A stretch of DNA of 64,000 nucleotides from Hydrogenophaga sp. (GTDB taxonomy: Bacteria; Pseudomonadota; Gammaproteobacteria; Burkholderiales; Burkholderiaceae_C). Shown here one piece after another: positions 20,196-32,463 of the stretch. The stretch's first letter is position 1; each line of letters opens with the position of its first letter. The stretch spans positions 87,159 through 151,158 of the forward strand of contig NZ_JAUCZG010000006.1 in the NCBI RefSeq assembly GCF_030373225.1, read 5' to 3'. The notes under the pieces are model-generated. The model was not told the origin of the DNA, made no database searches, and saw nothing but the letters and a program-made list of their open reading frames with translations. A program made the translations under genes and the position numbers.

Positions 20196-20353
20196 GAACC
20201 ACTCGGCACCCTTCGCCGACTGAAATAGTACCCAGGGAGAATTCATCGGACAGACCTGAATAACTAATCTTTGCAGTGGCGCCGGTCAGACCTGTCCGGC
20301 CTTCTGCGTGGCCTCTGGCACGCGTGTCCCACCCCCCCCGCGAGTCCATTGCC

Positions 20354-21802
20354 ATGCCACTGCCCGGTCTGTCCCGTTGCGCCTTCGTCGTGCTGGGCGC
20401 AACGCTCCTGCCTGCCACCTCCGTGGCCAGGGATCTCCTTCCCGTTTCCGCCGGTGCCACACAGCCGGCGCCTGCCGACGGCAGCCCCACCGAGCCGGAC
20501 CGCCGGCCAGGGCGCACCCCCTCGGCCGCTGCGTCTGTGCAAGCCGGCGGCCTGACGCTCAACGAACAGGGGGCCAGCTACCGCAGCGGGTCCAGCCGCG
20601 AGCGCCTGCAGTTGCGCCTGGGGGCGAACACCGGCGTGGACGCCGGGGCTTCGGTGGGCGTCGACTACGCCAGGCTGCTGAATGATCGTTGGGCACTCGG
20701 CGTCAACGCCAGCGCCGGTGCCCGCCGCGCGCAAGACCTCATGTTCAACGGCCTGTACTCGCCCGGGGCCGATCTGCACATCGGACTCTCGCTGGGATGG
20801 TTGCGCAGCACCGACAGCTACCGTTTCCACTCCGGTTCCGACGAGGTCACGGTCAACCAGGGCAGTGCCTTGCTGCGCGCAAGAAAACAGTTCGACCGTG
20901 GTTCGCTGCTCACGCACGTGAGCGCCAGCGCCTACCTCGCGCAGGCCCGCAAGCCCGATGTGGCGGATCGGGTCATGACCGAGGAAACCGCCACCCTGAT
21001 CCGCTTCCTGGTCGACCCGCGCGAGATATCGCCGGGCCGCCTGCAAGGGTTTTCTCTGGGCCTGGGCATGGCGCCCTGGCCCAACGGTGACATCCGGATC
21101 GGGCTCGGCAGCGAACGCCTGCTGCACCGGTTTCTCGACGGCTCCACAGCCGCACAGCGCCGCCTGAGCGCCAGCCTCGATGTCCGTCACACGCTGCCCG
21201 GCTGCTGGCAAGTGGAGGGCAGCGTCGCATCGGGGGTGGCCAGCAACCGCTTCAGCCTGGGTGTGAGAAAAGGCCCGTGGATGCTGGCCGCGTCGCGCGA
21301 CGCCAGCCGCCAGGCCCAGTCCAGCCAGACCCGGCTGGTCGCCGGCCTCAACCTGCCGCTGGGCCAGGCGGCGCCGGTCTGCCGGTCTGCCGCGGGTGGC
21401 TCGTTGCCGGCGCTGCAGCGGCTCGACGAGGTCTTCACCCGCCCGAGCCAGCTGCCCACCCGTGCAATGGCCCGGGTCGACCCGACCGCCCGTCCCTCCC
21501 TGCTGGCCAGTCTCGACAAAAGCGGTCTGGCCGGCGCCACCGCCACCGCCACGCCCGAGGCCCTGATCCTGAGCCTGGTCGATCCGGCGATCGCCGTGGC
21601 CGACCTGTTCATCAATGGACTGCAGGTGGCCAACGTCGGAGCCAACGGACAGCCATTGCTGTGGGTGCAGGGCACTTCCCTGTACATCGGCGTGGGCCGC
21701 CTGCCCGGCATCGCCGTGGGTCAGACGGTCCCTGTGGAAGCCGTCGTTTTGCTCGCTGGTGGCGGTCTTGCCCTGGTGTCCTTCAACGTCACCGGGAACT
21801 GA
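20354..21802 (+). CDS. Putative outer-membrane beta-barrel-like exported protein (possible partner of the Ig-like protein)
   Basis: Signal peptide MPLPGLSRCAFVVLGATLLPATSVA; alternating amphipathic stretches (LQLRLGANTGVDAGASVGVDYARLL, LHIGLSLGWL, GFSLGLGMAPW, RLSASLDVRHTL, RFSLGVRKGPWMLAAS, TRLVAGLNLPLG). Start within ORF 20276 not certain. Confidence 0.6.
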   Translation: MPLPGLSRCAFVVLGATLLPATSVARDLLPVSAGATQPAPADGSPTEPDRRPGRTPSAAASVQAGGLTLNEQGASYRSGSSRERLQLRLGANTGVDAGASVGVDYARLLNDRWALGVNASAGARRAQDLMFNGLYSPGADLHIGLSLGWLRSTDSYRFHSGSDEVTVNQGSALLRARKQFDRGSLLTHVSASAYLAQARKPDVADRVMTEETATLIRFLVDPREISPGRLQGFSLGLGMAPWPNGDIRIGLGSERLLHRFLDGSTAAQRRLSASLDVRHTLPGCWQVEGSVASGVASNRFSLGVRKGPWMLAASRDASRQAQSSQTRLVAGLNLPLGQAAPVCRSAAGGSLPALQRLDEVFTRPSQLPTRAMARVDPTARPSLLASLDKSGLAGATATATPEALILSLVDPAIAVADLFINGLQVANVGANGQPLLWVQGTSLYIGVGRLPGIAVGQTVPVEAVVLLAGGGLALVSFNVTGN

Positions 21803-21805
21803 GCC

Positions 21806-24800
21806 ATGCAAGCCTCCCCTTTGTCCTCGCGGATGGGCCGCGCCTTCCTGACCCACCTGGCCTCCTGGCTGCCACGACCGCGTCGGTTGCTGGTGCTGCT
21901 GCTCCTGTGCACGCCACTGGCATGGGCGTCGGTGAGCATCACCGGAATGGTCATCACCACCCTGCAGCAGATCTCGTTTGCGCAGGACAGTGTGGACCTG
22001 GTGGTGAACCAGACCGCCACACAGACGGCCACCAGCCGCTACAGCCGGGGCCCCGTGACCTATGTCAGCAGCCATCCCGCCGTGGCCGAGGTGGACGCAC
22101 GCAGCGGCGCCGTCACCGCGCTGCAGGTCGGGTCCGCCACGATCACCGCCACGCAGGCGCCCGCCGCTCCCTATCCGTCGGCCAGCGCCCGTTACACCGT
22201 GCGGGTGTCGGGGCAGGCCCCCGTCTTCAATCCCTGGGCGTTGGCGCCCGTGGTGTTCGGCACGCCATCGTTCAACCTGGCGCCACCCACATCGAACAGC
22301 CAGGGCGCCATCACCTACAGCAGCGAGAACCCGGCCGTGGCCGACGTCACGCCGCAAGGAATGGTCGAGGTGAAGGGCGTTGGAAGAACCGGAATCGTGG
22401 CGCAGCAGGCCGCGCAGGGTGGTTTCGCGGCCGCCAGCACCCGGGCCGAACTGGAGGTTCTTCCGGTCGTCCCGGTGCTCACCTGGAGCGATCAGATGGT
22501 GACCCTGGGGACCACCATCACCCTGCAGCCACCCGCCAGCCAGACCGGGCTCACCCGGCCGTTCACCTACACCGTGGCAGACAGCCTGCTGGCCGACGTG
22601 ACAGCCAACCAGATCACTGGCCGGGGTGTGGGCACGACCCGCATCCGTGCGCAGGTCGAGGCCGGTGGCAACCATGCCGAAGCCAGCGTGGAAGCGGTGC
22701 TCACCGTGCGCGCCGCAGACTTCTTCATCACCGGCTTCAACGACATCGTGCGCACCTTCGATGCGGTGGACAGCGCCGCCAATGCGTTCGATCTGCCCGA
22801 CCTGGACAAGCCCTCCGGCAGCTCCGCCGGTTTCAGCTTCACCAGTTCCGACCCGTCGGTGGCCACCGTTGCGGGCCAGCGCGTGACCGTGCTCGGGGTG
22901 GGCAGCACCACGCTGACGGCAACACTGTCTGCCGATCCGCTGCGCCACGGGCCCGCCACGGCCAGCGTCCGCCTGCAGGTGCTGCCGGCGCTGCCGCTGG
23001 TCACCTTCGCCCCGATCGCCAAGGCGGTGGGTGATGCGGCATTCGTGCCGGCTTTCATCAGCAACAGTGGGGGCGCGGTGACCTTCTCGCTGGTCAATCC
23101 CGAGCCGCCCGATCTGGCCACGCTGGCCAGCGACGGCAGCATCACCCCCGTCAAGCCGGGCACCGCCACGCTGATGGCCACACAGGTCGAGGCGGGCCAC
23201 TTTGCCGCCAGCACCCACACCACGACGCTGACCATCACCGCCCAGCCTCTCGTTGCCAACACGCTGGCACTGGCACCGTTCGAAAAACTCGCGGTGGACA
23301 CCCCCTTTGTCCCCGCCTGGACCCTTCGAAACAGCACGGCCGAGCCGATTGTCGTGACCAGCAGCAACAGCGCGGTGGCAACGGTCGGCAACGACGCGCA
23401 GACCGTCACGCTCACCGGCCTGGCGGGCACCAGCCTGATCACGCTCACCCAGCAGGCCACGCCCACGCACGCCGGTGCATCGGTGAGCGCCCTGATGACC
23501 GTGCGCCAGCAGCCGGCCACGGCAGCGTCGTTGACGCTGTCGGACATGTCCAGGGTCTTTGGCGATGCCGCCTTCACGCCGCAGGTCGGCACCTCCAGCG
23601 ATGGGGCGGTCAGCTTCAGCAGCGGCAACGAAGCGGTCGCCGTCGTCGACAGCACGGGGCGCTTCATCCGCATCGTCGGGGCCGGCCGCGCCAGCATCAC
23701 CGCACGCGTGGCATCGACCGCCCGGTTCCAGGGCGCAGAGGCCACCGCCACACTCACCGTGAACCCGCGCGACCCGGGCCTGCAGGTCCGGGATGTCTAC
23801 CGACAACTTGCCATGGGCCCCTTTGATCTTGCCGTGGAAAAGCGTGGCAATGGTGTGGTCACGGTGACCAGCAGCAATGCCGCCGTGGCGACCGTCGGAG
23901 GAGCGCAAGGCCTGACCATCACGCCGCTGAGCCCGGGACAGACCACGGTCACCGTGACGGTCGCGGAGGATGCCAACCACACGGCGTCCAGCGCCAGCGC
24001 GAGGGTCCACATCACGGCAGAGCAAGCCTCGTTGCGTTGGTCGGTCCCGCCGCAAATCGTCTTTGATGCGGCCGCTCCGACGCTGACGTTGCCGGTGCTG
24101 GAGTCCAACAACCGCTCGGGTGCCATCAGCTACAGCAGCAGCGACACCAGCGTGGCCACCCTCGTCGGCAACACGCTGACCCTCACCGGCAGGGCCGGCA
24201 GCGTGACGCTGACTGCCACACAGGCCCCGGGAGACGGCTATGTCGAGTCACGGATCAGTGCCAACGTGAACGTGGTGCTTTCCGCACCGACCACCATCGA
24301 ACCTGTGGCACCCACACTGGTGGTCGACGCGCTGATCGAGCGTTCGCTGGCGCAGGGCGCATTCCGCCCGGCCATCCAGACCAACAGCCCGGGTGCCATC
24401 ACCCTGAGCGTTCTGTACGGTCCGGTGACCCTGGGTGCCGACGGCCGCACACTGACACCCACCGCGTCCGGTGAAGCCGCTGTCAAGGTGGTCGTGGCGG
24501 CCACCGCTGCCTTCACCACCGCCGAGAGGACCATCGTCATCAAACTGTCGGCCGGCGCGCCGGTGATCGAGTTTGCGCCCATGACGCGCAACTTTGACGA
24601 TGCCGACTTGACGTTCGACATCCCGACACCGCTCTCGAACAGTCCGGGTGCGTTCACCTACATCAGTCTCGATCCTGGCGTGGCCGAAATCGTCAGCGGC
24701 ACACAGATCAAGGTCAAACGCGCCGGAACCGCCGTCATCCGGGCGGTGCAGGCCGCGGCCTTTCCGTACGAGTCTGGGCAGGCCGACACCACGCTGACCG

Positions 24801-27565
24801 TGCATGCGCAGCCCAACACCCTGAGCTTCGGCGCCCGGCGGGCCATCACCCGCAGCACCAGCGACCTGCCGTTCGCCTTGCGTGCCACGTCGAACAGCCC
24901 GACGACCATCGAGTACCTCTCGACCAACGAGGCGGTGGCCACCATCGATGCCAACGGCGTGGTCACGCTCCAGGGTGCGGCGGGCAGCACGGTCATCGTG
25001 GCCACGCAGGTCACGGGCTGGACCCAGTACGCCCCCGGTCGCGCCGAGATCGCTCTCACCGTGACACCACCCGAGGCCACGGGCCTGACGCTGTTCGACT
25101 TCACGGTGCCGGTCGATCGGGGCACGGTGCTCCCGCCCTACACCACGCTCAGCAGCCGCCCGGTGGTGGTCGAGGTGGACAACGCCCTGGTGGCCACGGT
25201 GGAGCCCGATGGCCAGACCCTGCGCCTGCTCTCGGTCGGCACGGCCGGGGTCACGGTGAAGCACCCCGCCACCGACACCCAGGCCGAGGTGGCCGTGCGT
25301 GCCGTGTTGACCGTCGGACCCGCCACACCGGTGATGTCGGGCTTGCCCACCGCCATCGAGCGCACCTGGACCGGCACCAGCACAGCCATCACGCTGTCAC
25401 CCCTGTCGCCCAGCAACGGTGAGTTCAGACTGAGCAGCGACGCGCCCGGCGTGGCGCAGGTCAACGGGCTCACCGTCACGCTGGTGGGGCCCGGCACCGC
25501 CCGCCTGACGCTGACCCAGGGGCCGGACGCTTCGTGGTCGGGCGGCAGTGTCGTCATCCCGGTGACGGTGAATCAGGCGCTTGCTTCACTCGACAACATG
25601 ACCCGCAGCCATGGCGACCCTGGTTTCGAGCTGCCCGCCATGCTGGGCGGCGTGTCGGTCAGCTACACCAGTGACAACCCTGCGGTGGCGCTCATCGGCG
25701 GCGCCGACAGCCGCACCGTGAGCCTGACCGGCGTGGGCACGACCGTGCTGACAGCACGCAGCGGTGCCAATGGGGTGGTGGCCTCGGCCGTGCTGACCGT
25801 TCAAGCCGGACTGCCCCGCTTGATCCTGGCCGACACGGTGCTGCCCTCCACAACCCTGGCGACCACCCTCAGGGCCACGTCGAGCAGCACGGGCGCCATC
25901 CGCTATGCCGTCACCGGCGGCGCCACCGGCATCGTTCGGCTCGACGCACAGGGCATGCTGCTGGTCCAGGGCACGGGCACCGTGCAGGTGACCGCCACCC
26001 AGGCGCCCGATGCCAACCACCTCCAGGCCAGCGTGGTGGCCAGCATCACCATCGCAGCGGGGGATCCGGGCTTTGTCGTGACCTCGGCGCCTGCCGCGCC
26101 TGTCCTGCAGGGCGGCACCTTCGAGATCCGGTACCGGGCCAACAGCCTGGCCGGAGCCGGTGACGTCGAGCCCATCCTTCTGGCCTTCCAGGGTTCGGAC
26201 GTCAGCCTCAGCAACCACATCACGCTGATCTCCCAGTCGATACCCACCCGGGTGGATGAAGACGGTGTCATGGTCTTCAGGATGGCCATCGATGCACCGG
26301 TGGGAGCGGGGCACCGCATTGGCTTCTCTTTCCGGTCGACCGACCCCGGATTCAACACCCTGGTGGCCAACAGTCCTCCGGTCGCCAGGAACATCGAGGT
26401 CGCTGCCGTGGACCAGCAGTACAACCTGGGCTTGCCGTTCACGCTGGACTTCAACATCGAGAACACGGTGGTGGTCCCGTCTGTTCGTGACAGCCGCGGC
26501 AACCTCGCGCCCTTGGTCAGTTGCAACCTCAGGTCCAGCAACCCGGCCGTGCTGCGCGAGGATTACTCCAACGACAACCCTCACCAGGGCTGGCGCACCG
26601 TGGGGGTGGGAGAGGCCACCTTGTCCTGCTCGAACCATGCCGGCGTGCGCGGCGTGACCGTGACCGTTCTGCCGGGCGATCCGAAGCTGCGCGGCTTCGA
26701 GTCCATGAGCCTGAGCCTGGATGCGCCGACGCGCCCCATCGTGGAGCCGGTTTCCCTCAACACCACGGGAGCCTGGACCTACGAGATCCTCAACAGCCAG
26801 AGCGCGACCGGCGCGCTCGTCGCGGTGATCGAAAACGGGGCGGTGGTGGCCAGGGCGCCCGGCAGCGCCGTGCTGCGCGCCAGGCAGGCGGCTGCGGGGG
26901 CGTACCGCGCGGCACATGTCGACGCACTCATCAGCGTGTCGCCTTCGGTGCTCACGGGCTTCCAGGATGTCACCATGACCTTTGGCGACGCCGATTTCCG
27001 CATGCCGCTGCCCGGCAGCAGCGACACCACAACACCGTTTGTGCTGACCAGCAGCAACCCCGATGTGGCCACCATTTCCGACCTCAACCGGGTGAGCATC
27101 CGGTCAGCGGGCACGGCCATCATCACGGCGACGCAGGGCCAGTCCCGGCCCGTCACCGCCGTGCTCACCGTGCGCAAGGCGGTTCCCCGGCTGGTGTTGC
27201 GGGTGAAGCCCTGGGTCGAGTTCGAGCAGGAAACCTGTCCGACGCTCCCCCCGACCCTGATCACCTGGCCTTTGCCCAACCAGACCACCCTGGCCGGTGT
27301 GAGCCTTGTCAGCGACAGCGATGGCGCCGTCCAGTACGGATCTTCCGGTGGGTTTTTCTGGAACTGGAACCGGTCTCAGCCCACGCCGGGCAACGTCGGG
27401 CAACTGGCGCTGGCGGTTCCCGACCAGAGCGGGCGCTCGCCGCGCCTGACCCACCGGATCTGGGTGACCCAGGCCGAGTCTGCCAACCACCTGTCGGCCA
27501 CCAGTGAAGCCTTCGAGTTCATGGTGTCCGACAGCCTCCCCGCCACCGCGCCCTGCTCCCGGTAG
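21806..27565 (+). CDS. Giant exported protein with tandem bacterial Ig-like (BIG_2-type) repeats, 1919 aa
   Basis: N-terminal hydrophobic segment [16 protein letters not shown]; many degenerate repeats like [100 protein letters not shown]; starts 3 bp after the upstream stop codon. Confidence 0.85.
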   Translation: MQASPLSSRMGRAFLTHLASWLPRPRRLLVLLLLCTPLAWASVSITGMVITTLQQISFAQDSVDLVVNQTATQTATSRYSRGPVTYVSSHPAVAEVDARSGAVTALQVGSATITATQAPAAPYPSASARYTVRVSGQAPVFNPWALAPVVFGTPSFNLAPPTSNSQGAITYSSENPAVADVTPQGMVEVKGVGRTGIVAQQAAQGGFAAASTRAELEVLPVVPVLTWSDQMVTLGTTITLQPPASQTGLTRPFTYTVADSLLADVTANQITGRGVGTTRIRAQVEAGGNHAEASVEAVLTVRAADFFITGFNDIVRTFDAVDSAANAFDLPDLDKPSGSSAGFSFTSSDPSVATVAGQRVTVLGVGSTTLTATLSADPLRHGPATASVRLQVLPALPLVTFAPIAKAVGDAAFVPAFISNSGGAVTFSLVNPEPPDLATLASDGSITPVKPGTATLMATQVEAGHFAASTHTTTLTITAQPLVANTLALAPFEKLAVDTPFVPAWTLRNSTAEPIVVTSSNSAVATVGNDAQTVTLTGLAGTSLITLTQQATPTHAGASVSALMTVRQQPATAASLTLSDMSRVFGDAAFTPQVGTSSDGAVSFSSGNEAVAVVDSTGRFIRIVGAGRASITARVASTARFQGAEATATLTVNPRDPGLQVRDVYRQLAMGPFDLAVEKRGNGVVTVTSSNAAVATVGGAQGLTITPLSPGQTTVTVTVAEDANHTASSASARVHITAEQASLRWSVPPQIVFDAAAPTLTLPVLESNNRSGAISYSSSDTSVATLVGNTLTLTGRAGSVTLTATQAPGDGYVESRISANVNVVLSAPTTIEPVAPTLVVDALIERSLAQGAFRPAIQTNSPGAITLSVLYGPVTLGADGRTLTPTASGEAAVKVVVAATAAFTTAERTIVIKLSAGAPVIEFAPMTRNFDDADLTFDIPTPLSNSPGAFTYISLDPGVAEIVSGTQIKVKRAGTAVIRAVQAAAFPYESGQADTTLTVHAQPNTLSFGARRAITRSTSDLPFALRATSNSPTTIEYLSTNEAVATIDANGVVTLQGAAGSTVIVATQVTGWTQYAPGRAEIALTVTPPEATGLTLFDFTVPVDRGTVLPPYTTLSSRPVVVEVDNALVATVEPDGQTLRLLSVGTAGVTVKHPATDTQAEVAVRAVLTVGPATPVMSGLPTAIERTWTGTSTAITLSPLSPSNGEFRLSSDAPGVAQVNGLTVTLVGPGTARLTLTQGPDASWSGGSVVIPVTVNQALASLDNMTRSHGDPGFELPAMLGGVSVSYTSDNPAVALIGGADSRTVSLTGVGTTVLTARSGANGVVASAVLTVQAGLPRLILADTVLPSTTLATTLRATSSSTGAIRYAVTGGATGIVRLDAQGMLLVQGTGTVQVTATQAPDANHLQASVVASITIAAGDPGFVVTSAPAAPVLQGGTFEIRYRANSLAGAGDVEPILLAFQGSDVSLSNHITLISQSIPTRVDEDGVMVFRMAIDAPVGAGHRIGFSFRSTDPGFNTLVANSPPVARNIEVAAVDQQYNLGLPFTLDFNIENTVVVPSVRDSRGNLAPLVSCNLRSSNPAVLREDYSNDNPHQGWRTVGVGEATLSCSNHAGVRGVTVTVLPGDPKLRGFESMSLSLDAPTRPIVEPVSLNTTGAWTYEILNSQSATGALVAVIENGAVVARAPGSAVLRARQAAAGAYRAAHVDALISVSPSVLTGFQDVTMTFGDADFRMPLPGSSDTTTPFVLTSSNPDVATISDLNRVSIRSAGTAIITATQGQSRPVTAVLTVRKAVPRLVLRVKPWVEFEQETCPTLPPTLITWPLPNQTTLAGVSLVSDSDGAVQYGSSGGFFWNWNRSQPTPGNVGQLALAVPDQSGRSPRLTHRIWVTQAESANHLSATSEAFEFMVSDSLPATAPCSR

Positions 27566-27574
27566 CGGTCCAAT

Positions 27575-27602
27575 GAACCAGGGGCATGGCAGCCCCTGGT
27601 TC
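27575..27602. terminator. Strong hairpin between the Ig-like gene and proA (terminator-like, no U tract)
   Basis: gaaccaggggc-atggca-gcccctggttc, perfect 11-bp stem. Confidence 0.5.
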
Positions 27603-27644
27603 GTGCCGGGTGCAGCGGGGCGACGGCTCTGCGAAAATCGCGCG

Positions 27645-28925
27645 ATGAACGCGACCAACACCACCGAACTCATGCACACCCTGGGCCAGCAGGCCAAAGC
27701 GGCCTCGGCGCTCATGGCCCAGGCCAGTGCGGCCACCAAGCAGCGCGCCTTGCTGGGTCTGGCTTCCCTGCTGCGCGCCAACGTTGACGCCCTGCAACAG
27801 GACAATGCCCGGGACCTCGACCGTGCCCGTGCCGCCGGCCTGGCCGAGCCGATGGTGGATCGTCTGAAGCTCACGCCGAAGGTGATCGAGACCTGCGCCC
27901 AGGGTTGCGAACAGCTCGCGGCCATGCCCGAGATCATTGGCGAGATCACCGGCATGAAGCAGATGCCCAGCGGCATCCGGGTCGGACAGATGCGGGTGCC
28001 CCTCGGCGTGTTCGGCATGATCTACGAGAGCCGCCCCAACGTGACCATCGAGGCCGCCTCGTTGTCCATCAAGAGCGGCAACGCGGCCATCCTGCGCGGC
28101 GGCTCCGAGGCGATCGAGTCCAACCGGACCCTGGCCGCACTGGTGCAACGCGCCATGGTCGATGCCGGCCTGCCCGCCGACGGCGTTCAGCTCGTGCCCA
28201 CCACCGACCGCGCTGCCGTGGGCCAGCTCATCACCATGCCGCAGTACGTGGACGTGATCATTCCGCGCGGCGGCAAGGGGTTGATCGAGCGCATCAGCGC
28301 CGAAGCCAGGGTGCCGGTCATCAAACACCTCGATGGCAACTGCCACACCTACGTGGACGACCCCTGCGACCTGTCCATGGCGGTGACCGTGGCCGACAAC
28401 GCCAAGACCCAGAAATACAGCCCCTGCAACGCCACCGAAAGCCTGCTCGTGGCGCGTGGCGTGGCGGCCGGCTTCCTGCCGAAGATCGGCGCCATCTTTG
28501 CGGCCAAGGGCGTGGAAATGCGCTGCTGCCCCGAAAGCCGGGCGATGCTCGCGACCGTGCCGGGTGCGAACCTCAAGGAGGCGACCGAGGCCGACTGGTC
28601 CGAGGAGTACCTGGCTCCTGTCATCAGCATCAAGCTGGTCGAGGGTGTGGACGAGGCCATCGCCCACATCAACCGCTACAGCAGCCACCACACCGACGCC
28701 ATCCTCACCACCGACCACCGGCATGCGCAGCGGTTTTTGCGTGAGGTTGATTCGGCAAGCGTCATGGTGAATGCGAGCACCCGCTTCGCAGATGGGTTCG
28801 AGTTCGGCCTGGGCGCTGAAATCGGCATTTCGACCGACAAGTTCCACGCGCGCGGGCCGGTCGGTGTCGAGGGCCTGACCTCGCTGAAGTACGTGGTGCT
28901 GGGCGAGGGCGAGGTGCGGGGCTGA
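27645..28925 (+). CDS. proA: Gamma-glutamyl phosphate reductase
   Basis: [77 protein letters not shown]. Confidence 0.97.
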   Translation: MNATNTTELMHTLGQQAKAASALMAQASAATKQRALLGLASLLRANVDALQQDNARDLDRARAAGLAEPMVDRLKLTPKVIETCAQGCEQLAAMPEIIGEITGMKQMPSGIRVGQMRVPLGVFGMIYESRPNVTIEAASLSIKSGNAAILRGGSEAIESNRTLAALVQRAMVDAGLPADGVQLVPTTDRAAVGQLITMPQYVDVIIPRGGKGLIERISAEARVPVIKHLDGNCHTYVDDPCDLSMAVTVADNAKTQKYSPCNATESLLVARGVAAGFLPKIGAIFAAKGVEMRCCPESRAMLATVPGANLKEATEADWSEEYLAPVISIKLVEGVDEAIAHINRYSSHHTDAILTTDHRHAQRFLREVDSASVMVNASTRFADGFEFGLGAEIGISTDKFHARGPVGVEGLTSLKYVVLGEGEVRG

Positions 28926-29018
28926 TCGGGGGGGGCGAGCCGCCGTCGCCTTGAAAGGGTGTCACACGGCCCCATTACACTGACTACCCCCACCCGTTGC
29001 CGCCCAAGGCCCTCTCCT

Positions 29019-30311
29019 ATGGTCCCCCACCTCGTCACTGCCCTGACCGGCCCCATCAACGAGCTTGAGCAGCGCATCCTCGAGTCCACACCGGTGATCG
29101 AGCGGTGGTTCCGGCTGGAGTGGATGGAACACACGCCGCCGTTCTACAGCTCGGTGGACGTGCGCAACGCCGGCTTCAAGCTCGCTCCTGTGGACACCAA
29201 CCTCTTTCCCGGCGGCTGGAACCACCTCACCCCCGAGATGATTCCGCTGGCGGTGCAGGCGGCCATGGCCGCGATCGAAAAGATCTGCCCGGAGGCGAAA
29301 AACCTGCTGCTGATTCCCGAGAACTCCCGCGACTCCTTCTACCTGAGCAACCTGGCCCAGCTGCAGCGCATCTTCTACATGGCCGGTCTCAATGTGCGGC
29401 TGGGCTCCATGTCCAACGACATCAAGGTGCCCACCACGATCGAATTGCCCGGCGGCGAGAAGGTGGTGCTGGAGCCTTTGATCCGCACCAAGCGGCGCCT
29501 GGGCCTGAAGAATTTCGACCCTTGCACCATCCTGCTCAACAACGACCTGAGCGCCGGCGTGCCCGGCATCGTGGAAGACCTGCACGAACAGTACCTGCTG
29601 CCGCCGTTGCACGGAGGCTGGCCGACGCGGCGCAAGAGCCACCACTTCAAGGCCTACGAGGAGGTGTCCAAGCGCTTCGGCAAGCTGCTGGGCATGGACC
29701 ACTGGCTGATCAACCCGATGTTCAACCAGTGTGGCGAGGTCGACTTCAACACCGACGCGGGGCTCGAGTGCCTGCGCAGCAACACCGACGCCTTGCTGGG
29801 CAAGATCCGCCGCAAGTACAAGGAATACGGCATCAACGAGAAGCCGTTTGTGGTCGTGAAAGCCGACAACGGCACCGGCGGCATGGGCATCCTCACGGTG
29901 CGGGACGCCCGCGAGATCGACAACCTCCCGGACAAGACCCGGGCCCACATGGCCGTGACGCAGGCCGGGCAGGCGGTGCACGAGGTGATCATCCAGGAAG
30001 GGGTGCTGACCAACGAGCGCATCAACAGCGCCGTGGCCGAACCGGTGGTCTACATGATGGACCGCTATGTGGTCGGCGGCTTCTACCGCGTGCATGCCGA
30101 CCGCGGTGTGGACGAAAACCTCAACGCCCCCGGCTCCAGCTACGTGCCGCTGGCTTTCGAGCAGAGCGCCCAGCTGCCGCAGCCCGGTGTGAAGCCGGGT
30201 GCCAGCGTGCCCAACCGCTTCTACATGTACGGGGTGATCGGCCGTCTGGCCATGCTCGCGGCCAGTTACGAGCTGGAAGCGACCGACCCCGACGCCGAGG
30301 TCTACGAATGA
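29019..30311 (+). CDS. gshA: Glutamate-cysteine ligase (proteobacterial type)
   Basis: [29 protein letters not shown]...[25 protein letters not shown]; start at 29019 favoured over 28959. Confidence 0.93.
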   Translation: MVPHLVTALTGPINELEQRILESTPVIERWFRLEWMEHTPPFYSSVDVRNAGFKLAPVDTNLFPGGWNHLTPEMIPLAVQAAMAAIEKICPEAKNLLLIPENSRDSFYLSNLAQLQRIFYMAGLNVRLGSMSNDIKVPTTIELPGGEKVVLEPLIRTKRRLGLKNFDPCTILLNNDLSAGVPGIVEDLHEQYLLPPLHGGWPTRRKSHHFKAYEEVSKRFGKLLGMDHWLINPMFNQCGEVDFNTDAGLECLRSNTDALLGKIRRKYKEYGINEKPFVVVKADNGTGGMGILTVRDAREIDNLPDKTRAHMAVTQAGQAVHEVIIQEGVLTNERINSAVAEPVVYMMDRYVVGGFYRVHADRGVDENLNAPGSSYVPLAFEQSAQLPQPGVKPGASVPNRFYMYGVIGRLAMLAASYELEATDPDAEVYE

Positions 30312-30412
30312 GTTGCTGCGGCGCAACATAAACCCAGAAGCCGCGTTTTGGGGCGCCCAGCCCACCGACACGCCGGCCGGCACAGGCGCAGAATCGCGAT
30401 CCCCGGACAACG

Positions 30413-30440
30413 AACCCAGGCCCAAAAGGCCGGGTTTTTT
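30413..30440 (+). terminator. Intrinsic terminator downstream of gshA
   Basis: aaccc-a-ggcc-caaaa-ggcc-gggtt followed by tttt; lies inside the longest kup ORF but just before the likely kup start. Confidence 0.75.
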
Positions 30441-30441
30441 C

Positions 30442-32310
30442 GTGTCAGCTTCCAAATCGTCTCTTGCCGCGCTCACCCTGGGCGCCATCGGCGTGGTCTA
30501 TGGCGACATCGGCACCAGCGTGCTGTACGCCGTCAAGGAGGTCTTCGGATCCGGCCACGTCGAGTTCACCCACGCCAATGTCTACGGCGTCCTGTCCATC
30601 CTGTTCTGGACGCTCACCGTCATCGTCTCGCTGAAGTACGTGCTGCTGGTGCTGCGGGCGGACAACGGCGGTGAGGGCGGCCTGATCGCGATGCTGGCGC
30701 TGGCCTCCACCGCGGTGAAAGACCGGCCCGGGCTGCGCCAGGCCCTGCTGGCCATCGGCATCTTCGGCACGGCGCTCTTCTATGGCGACGGCGTCATCAC
30801 GCCGGCCATCTCGGTGCTCTCGGCGGTCGAGGGCCTGGAGGTGATCTCGCCGGCCTTTCGCCAGTACGTGGTGCCGATCACGCTGGTGGTGCTGTTCGCG
30901 CTGTTCGCGGTGCAAAAACGCGGCACCGGCGGCATCGGCCGGTTTTTCGGCCCGATCACGGTGGTGTGGTTCATCACCATCGCGGTGCTCGGCGTGGTGC
31001 AGATCGTGGACCACCCGGAGATCCTGGCCGCGCTCAGTCCGCACCATGCGCTGCGCTTCATGTGGCAGCAGCCCGGCACCACCTTCATCATCCTGGGCGC
31101 GGTGGTGCTCTGCGTCACCGGTGCCGAAGCGCTCTATGCCGACCTCGGCCACTTCGGCAAGAAGCCGATCCGGCTGGCCTGGTTCCTGGTGGTCATGCCC
31201 TGCCTCACGCTGAACTACTTCGGCCAGGGCGCCCTGTTGCTGGCCCGGCCGCAAGCCGTGGTCAACCCCTTCTTCAACATGGCGCCCGACTGGCTGCTGC
31301 TGCCCCTGGTGCTGCTGGCCACCATGGCCACGGTGATCGCCTCGCAGGCGCTCATCACCGGGGCCTTCAGCGTGACCAAGCAGGCCATGCAGCTGGGCTA
31401 TCTGCCGCGGCTGCAGGTGCAGCACACCAGCGAGCACGACACCGGCCAGATCTACATGCCCTTCGTCAACTGGGCGCTGTTCGCTGCGATCGTGCTGGCG
31501 GTGGTGATGTTCCGGTCGTCGACCAACCTGGCTGCGGCCTACGGCATCGCGGTCACGCTGGACATGTTGATCACCACCGTGCTCACCTTCTACGTGATCC
31601 GCTACAGCTGGAAGTACCCGCTGTGGCTGTGTCTGGCGGCCACCGGCTTTTTCTTCGTGGTGGATCTCGCGTTCTTCACCTCCAACCTGCTCAAGCTGTT
31701 CGCCGGCGGCTGGTTCCCGCTGCTCATCGGCGGCGTGGTGTTCACGCTCATGATGACCTGGAAGCGCGGCCGCAGCCTCATGGCCCAGGCCCAGCAAGCC
31801 GATGCACTGGACCTGCCGAGTTTTCTGGAAGCCGTTTTCGTGAGCCCGCCGGTGCGGGTCGCCGGCACCGCCGTGTTCCTCACCGCCGAGCCGGGCACCG
31901 TGCCCAACGCCATGCTGCACAACCTCAAGCACAACAAGGTGCTGCACGAGCAGAACCTGTTCGTGACCGTGCGCAGCCACGAAGTGCCCTGGATCGCCGC
32001 CGGCCAGCGCCTGCAGATGCAGGCGCTGGCGCACGACTGCTGGGCCGTGACGCTGAACTACGGCTTCAAGGACGAGCCCGACGTGCCCAAGGCCTTGCAG
32101 CTCATGCGGGGACACGGCTGTGAACTCGAACCCATGACCACCAGCTACTTCTTGTCCCGCGATGTCGTCACACCCACGCTGGGCGGCGGCATGGCGCCAT
32201 GGCGCGAAAAGCTGTTCGCCCAGATGCACCACAACGCCAGCGCGGCCGCGCAGTTCCTGCACCTGCCGAACAACGCGGTCATCGAGCTGGGCTCGAAAAT
32301 CGAAATCTAG
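30442..32310 (+). CDS. kup: KUP-family potassium uptake protein
   Basis: [28 protein letters not shown]...[14 protein letters not shown]...[27 protein letters not shown] start at 30442 inferred (long ORF begins 30313). Confidence 0.93.
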   Translation: MSASKSSLAALTLGAIGVVYGDIGTSVLYAVKEVFGSGHVEFTHANVYGVLSILFWTLTVIVSLKYVLLVLRADNGGEGGLIAMLALASTAVKDRPGLRQALLAIGIFGTALFYGDGVITPAISVLSAVEGLEVISPAFRQYVVPITLVVLFALFAVQKRGTGGIGRFFGPITVVWFITIAVLGVVQIVDHPEILAALSPHHALRFMWQQPGTTFIILGAVVLCVTGAEALYADLGHFGKKPIRLAWFLVVMPCLTLNYFGQGALLLARPQAVVNPFFNMAPDWLLLPLVLLATMATVIASQALITGAFSVTKQAMQLGYLPRLQVQHTSEHDTGQIYMPFVNWALFAAIVLAVVMFRSSTNLAAAYGIAVTLDMLITTVLTFYVIRYSWKYPLWLCLAATGFFFVVDLAFFTSNLLKLFAGGWFPLLIGGVVFTLMMTWKRGRSLMAQAQQADALDLPSFLEAVFVSPPVRVAGTAVFLTAEPGTVPNAMLHNLKHNKVLHEQNLFVTVRSHEVPWIAAGQRLQMQALAHDCWAVTLNYGFKDEPDVPKALQLMRGHGCELEPMTTSYFLSRDVVTPTLGGGMAPWREKLFAQMHHNASAAAQFLHLPNNAVIELGSKIEI

Positions 32311-32367
32311 ACAGACCGGCCTGCGCGCTGCGCCGCTTGGGCGGGTGGCTACCCCCACGCCCACCCT

Positions 32368-32440
32368 CCGTTCTGGCTGAGCCTGTCGAAGCCCTCGCCA
32401 ACACCCCGGCATGCCCCTCGACAGGTTCAGGGCGAACGGG
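32368..32440. repeat. REP-like inverted repeat, family 1
   Basis: ccgttctggctgagcctgtcgaagcc...gcccctcgacaggttcagggcgaacggg. Confidence 0.85.
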
Positions 32441-32463
32441 AGGGGGTTGTCGTTCCGAGCGGC

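Noticed and set aside
20264-24055. 1263-aa minus-strand ORF antisense to the barrel and Ig-like genes
   Set aside because: Low-complexity G/R/H-rich composition with no recognisable domain; plus-strand genes have signal peptides and repeats.
21806-27565. Tandem DNA repeat/phase-variable array in the Ig-like gene
   Set aside because: Repeats are conserved at protein-motif level only; I saw no near-identical DNA units that would support slippage.
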